DNA from: CALISC01 sp963542545
GTDB taxonomy: Bacteria; Bacillota_I; Bacilli_A; Acholeplasmatales; Acholeplasmataceae
DNA: 61,990 nt
Reading direction: 5' to 3'
NCBI GenBank assembly: GCA_963542545.1
Contig: CAUTWO010000004.1
Coordinates: 1 to 61,990, forward strand
Under the pieces are notes generated by a model. It had not been told where the DNA came from. It made no database searches and was given only the letters and a program-made list of their open reading frames with translations. Below are positions 61,001 to 61,990 of the stretch, in pieces. The position numbers and the translations under genes are program-made. How positions within the stretch are numbered: position 1 is the first letter of the stretch; each line of letters opens with the position of its first letter.

Positions 61001-61742
61001 TAGTTTTAGTTTTTGAAATATAGTCAACTATTTCTGGATTGTTGGCTTTATTTTTGTCTTTTAGTATGCCTTTTAATACAAAATCGTAAACTAATCTGAT
61101 TTGGTCTACTGTATTTGCGTGATAAGCCTGTCCTGTTTTTAAGTCAAGTACTTCTTTGAATGAAAAAATTGTGTTTTCTTTTTGGCCGTTTGAGTTATAT
61201 GGCGAAAAAGAAGAAATTTTTGTAAGTTCATCAACTATGTCTTTATACTCTGTGTTGACTTTAGAACGAGGCATTACCAAAGGTTTTCTTGGAGCGACGT
61301 TTTCTTGAGTTGCCGAGAAAAATACACGTACAAAGTTAGAGTAATCAACGATAACGTTGTATTCTCTTTTAACACCAACACGGTTTCTGGTTTCAATTGA
61401 AAAAACTACACTGTCGTGTTCTTTGTCTTCAAAGTTAAGAGCAAGTTGTTTACCAGGTTTTGCTTTAACTTCGGTAATTTTTCCATACTTTGTGGCTTGA
61501 AACCAATCAGGGTTGATTTCAACACTGTGTTGACTTGCTTTTTTAAAAAGTCTCTCTGGAACAACAAATCTAATTTTACCGTTTTCTAATTTAAAGATAT
61601 CATCTTTATTGAAACCTTTACTTTCAGAAAGTGATAACTTAGGAAAAGTGAAAATTAAAAACAGTAAGAAAATAACTGAAACTAGTAACAACAGTAAAAT
61701 TGCAGTACCTATGATACTTAAATTTCTTTTAGGTTTTGACAT
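58098..61742 (-). CDS. InlB B-repeat-type surface protein
   Basis: 1214 residues. One N-terminal membrane helix (about residues 9-33) anchors a long external part. InlB/Listeria-Bacteroides-type repeats recur: FDGTEKVFSYIARKGEPLI with GFSLFGWYTDLGFTKEFDF and ISLYAKY; FNYNGGVLNGETKK with FLGWLNPVTN and LVAKW; and others. A proline-rich linker (QPQPNPDPNPTKY) separates repeats. The last 200 residues (NYELYWWLGAQYPSSDPIAH to the end) resemble a DUF6273-like surface domain. It is probably an adhesin or cell-surface protein; no LPxTG sorting signal is present. Confidence 0.78.
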   Translation of the reverse strand: MSKPKRNLSIIGTAILLLLLVSVIFLLFLIFTFPKLSLSESKGFNKDDIFKLENGKIRFVVPERLFKKASQHSVEINPDWFQATKYGKITEVKAKPGKQLALNFEDKEHDSVVFSIETRNRVGVKREYNVIVDYSNFVRVFFSATQENVAPRKPLVMPRSKVNTEYKDIVDELTKISSFSPYNSNGQKENTIFSFKEVLDLKTGQAYHANTVDQIRLVYDFVLKGILKDKNKANNPEIVDYISKTKTKITTLNPNGTLNLETSPFFVSEFLGWYYVNKQNEVVEVGAGQEINVPELKGSELRLVARYKHSIDDNKLKEELNKQDLFLVTYFDGTEKVFSYIARKGEPLINYRRVKAGFSLFGWYTDLGFTKEFDFDLERADKNISLYAKYEKENVQPQPNPDPNPTKYTVKFVTTPSNVKLNDLEIVENQKISKNYYLNPDLVTYVDKNGDTYKLAGWKLEGSNELFDFETPITKNITLVAVFEKSTAPSPHPKTTEYKIKRLKEKLNNQAFDYEEFDTETITGVQAGTEVELTPDKLAAPRGFELFGAASEVKKTIAADGSTVFKLYFKRKTFKATFNYNGGVLNGETKKEVQYKFGQTLADIDHPTKTDPSGNKTYTFLGWLNPVTNQLVNFAQNNLVEENLNLVAKWQETNNFKKVYLNLVYEGLTTNQDTLHELELPTQRKIGTSVAANDQEIKDIISAFLSSQPHPNHKTNFDPAKSTPSLTVQNNADKQIIKLYYKAKTYRVTFNLTEAGLDQSTIDPILSQPLNLKYTDKISADILTKLRAVKKTNTTANHDYVIEKLLVEETNSEFDPNIAYNLNITLKPVFKEVKTSANITYNIRVEKADGSYIEFPETRTGKIGSNHTVSYPKREGDVYEDPVYSVNNLTVNADESQNKVTITFYRKTFTVTYQVVGHASTIPNKTFKYSQKHGEIDESQFRSDGLEIVKLELDNNTKTKEEIKNLEVIKNYLIKVYVGEPTRLVGKYPQTKVDNPAGIQFERDDVRPLKFNSKNVDYTMNFTRKYYKDNLGNRYEMYNGNYYKFEDVEFVKIPKQNTWFTKKIIDFAPFNFYISSFQDNAIPERSIFKAMVEEIGKILKTTTYMPTYDDGDFSVKPILDLNNNVYFKLRRESTDYAKAILFQYYGQKPIYRGINLQAYPSVSNHPYYHGNYELYWWLGAQYPSSDPIAHLIHHNGNLANINVNSVLGVVVCIR

Positions 61743-61894
61743 TTTTTATCCTTTCATAATTAGCGGAACTTACTAATTTATAAATAAGTAAATTCCGAAT
61801 TATTTTGTATTTGCTTTTATTTCTTTTTGTTTCTTTTTTGAAACAAAATAAAAAGAAAAACTATTATCGGGTTTTGAAACGATTCCCCTTTTAT

Positions 61895-61900
61895 ATTATA
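61895..61900 (-). promoter_or_regulatory. Probable -10 box of the InlB-repeat gene
   Basis: Minus-strand TATAAT in GACTATAATATAAAAGG, about 150 bases before the start codon; AAAGGAT provides the ribosome site at the gene. Confidence 0.4.
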
Positions 61901-61990
61901 GTCGGTTCAATACACTTTTTTAAATATGAAGCACTCCCGTCTTTTTGAGTTACACAAGATTTATTTTTGCGATAAAAACGGTTTTCGGTG

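Noticed and set aside
61743..61990. Possible gene at the right edge
   Set aside because: Apart from the -10 box of the InlB-repeat gene, the sequence is AT-rich and shows no coding frame.

Overview
The window is AT-rich chromosomal DNA from a low-GC Gram-positive bacterium (Bacillota). It looks like a reduced, Mollicutes-like but standard-code lineage such as the uncultivated gut Bacilli; this placement is inferred. Supporting signs are the phoH-ybeY-cdd-era-glyS-dnaG-trmK gene order, the dimeric-type GlyRS, QueT, RecU, Csn2, the large single-span surface proteins and the InlB-type repeats. Tryptophan is written TGG in conserved positions throughout and TGA serves as a rare stop, so this is not a code-4 mycoplasma.

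Layout. 0.2-12.4 kb is one long leftward housekeeping run: phoH, ybeY, cdd, era, glyS, dnaG, trmK, an S41 protease lipoprotein and potABCD. 12.5-16.8 kb holds four tRNA genes, a hotdog thioesterase, metK, a membrane protein with a degenerate HD-GYP-like domain and a PgpA-like phosphatase. Fur and a preQ1-riboswitch-controlled queT run rightward at 16.8-17.8 kb. 17.8-27.1 kb is a defence block: an XRE/ImmA-IrrE/PIN operon with an inverted-repeat operator, then a complete type II-A CRISPR-Cas locus (array, csn2, cas2, cas1, cas9, and a divergent tracrRNA with visible promoter, anti-repeat, nexus and terminator). 27.2-36.0 kb holds a CPA2 antiporter paired with a PII-like protein, then an ABC transporter, plsC, pyrimidine-nucleoside phosphorylase, a ThiT-like transporter, and convergent recU.

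36.2-46.0 kb is a second accessory island: a type II restriction-modification pair, two AAA/DUF4143-type ATPases plus the decayed 3' end of a third, an AlbA_2/ATPase regulator, and an AbiEi/AbiEii toxin-antitoxin pair whose toxin has an in-frame TGA. Several of these genes have their own repeat arrays in the flanking non-coding DNA. 46.1-61.9 kb has tRNA-Gln and tRNA-Ser, a small membrane protein, tex, a single-span protein, a 2546-residue membrane-anchored protein built of about a dozen divergent units, and a 1214-residue InlB-repeat surface protein.

The most interesting items are: the CRISPR locus (non-canonical cas9 start region with a 15-T tract, three-spacer array duplication, readable tracrRNA); the giant repeat protein, which may be an extracytoplasmic beta-groove protein; the XRE-ImmA-PIN operon beside the array; and the AbiE cassette flanked by 29-bp direct repeats next to a decayed ATPase copy. 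All calls are from reading the sequence; no database search was run.
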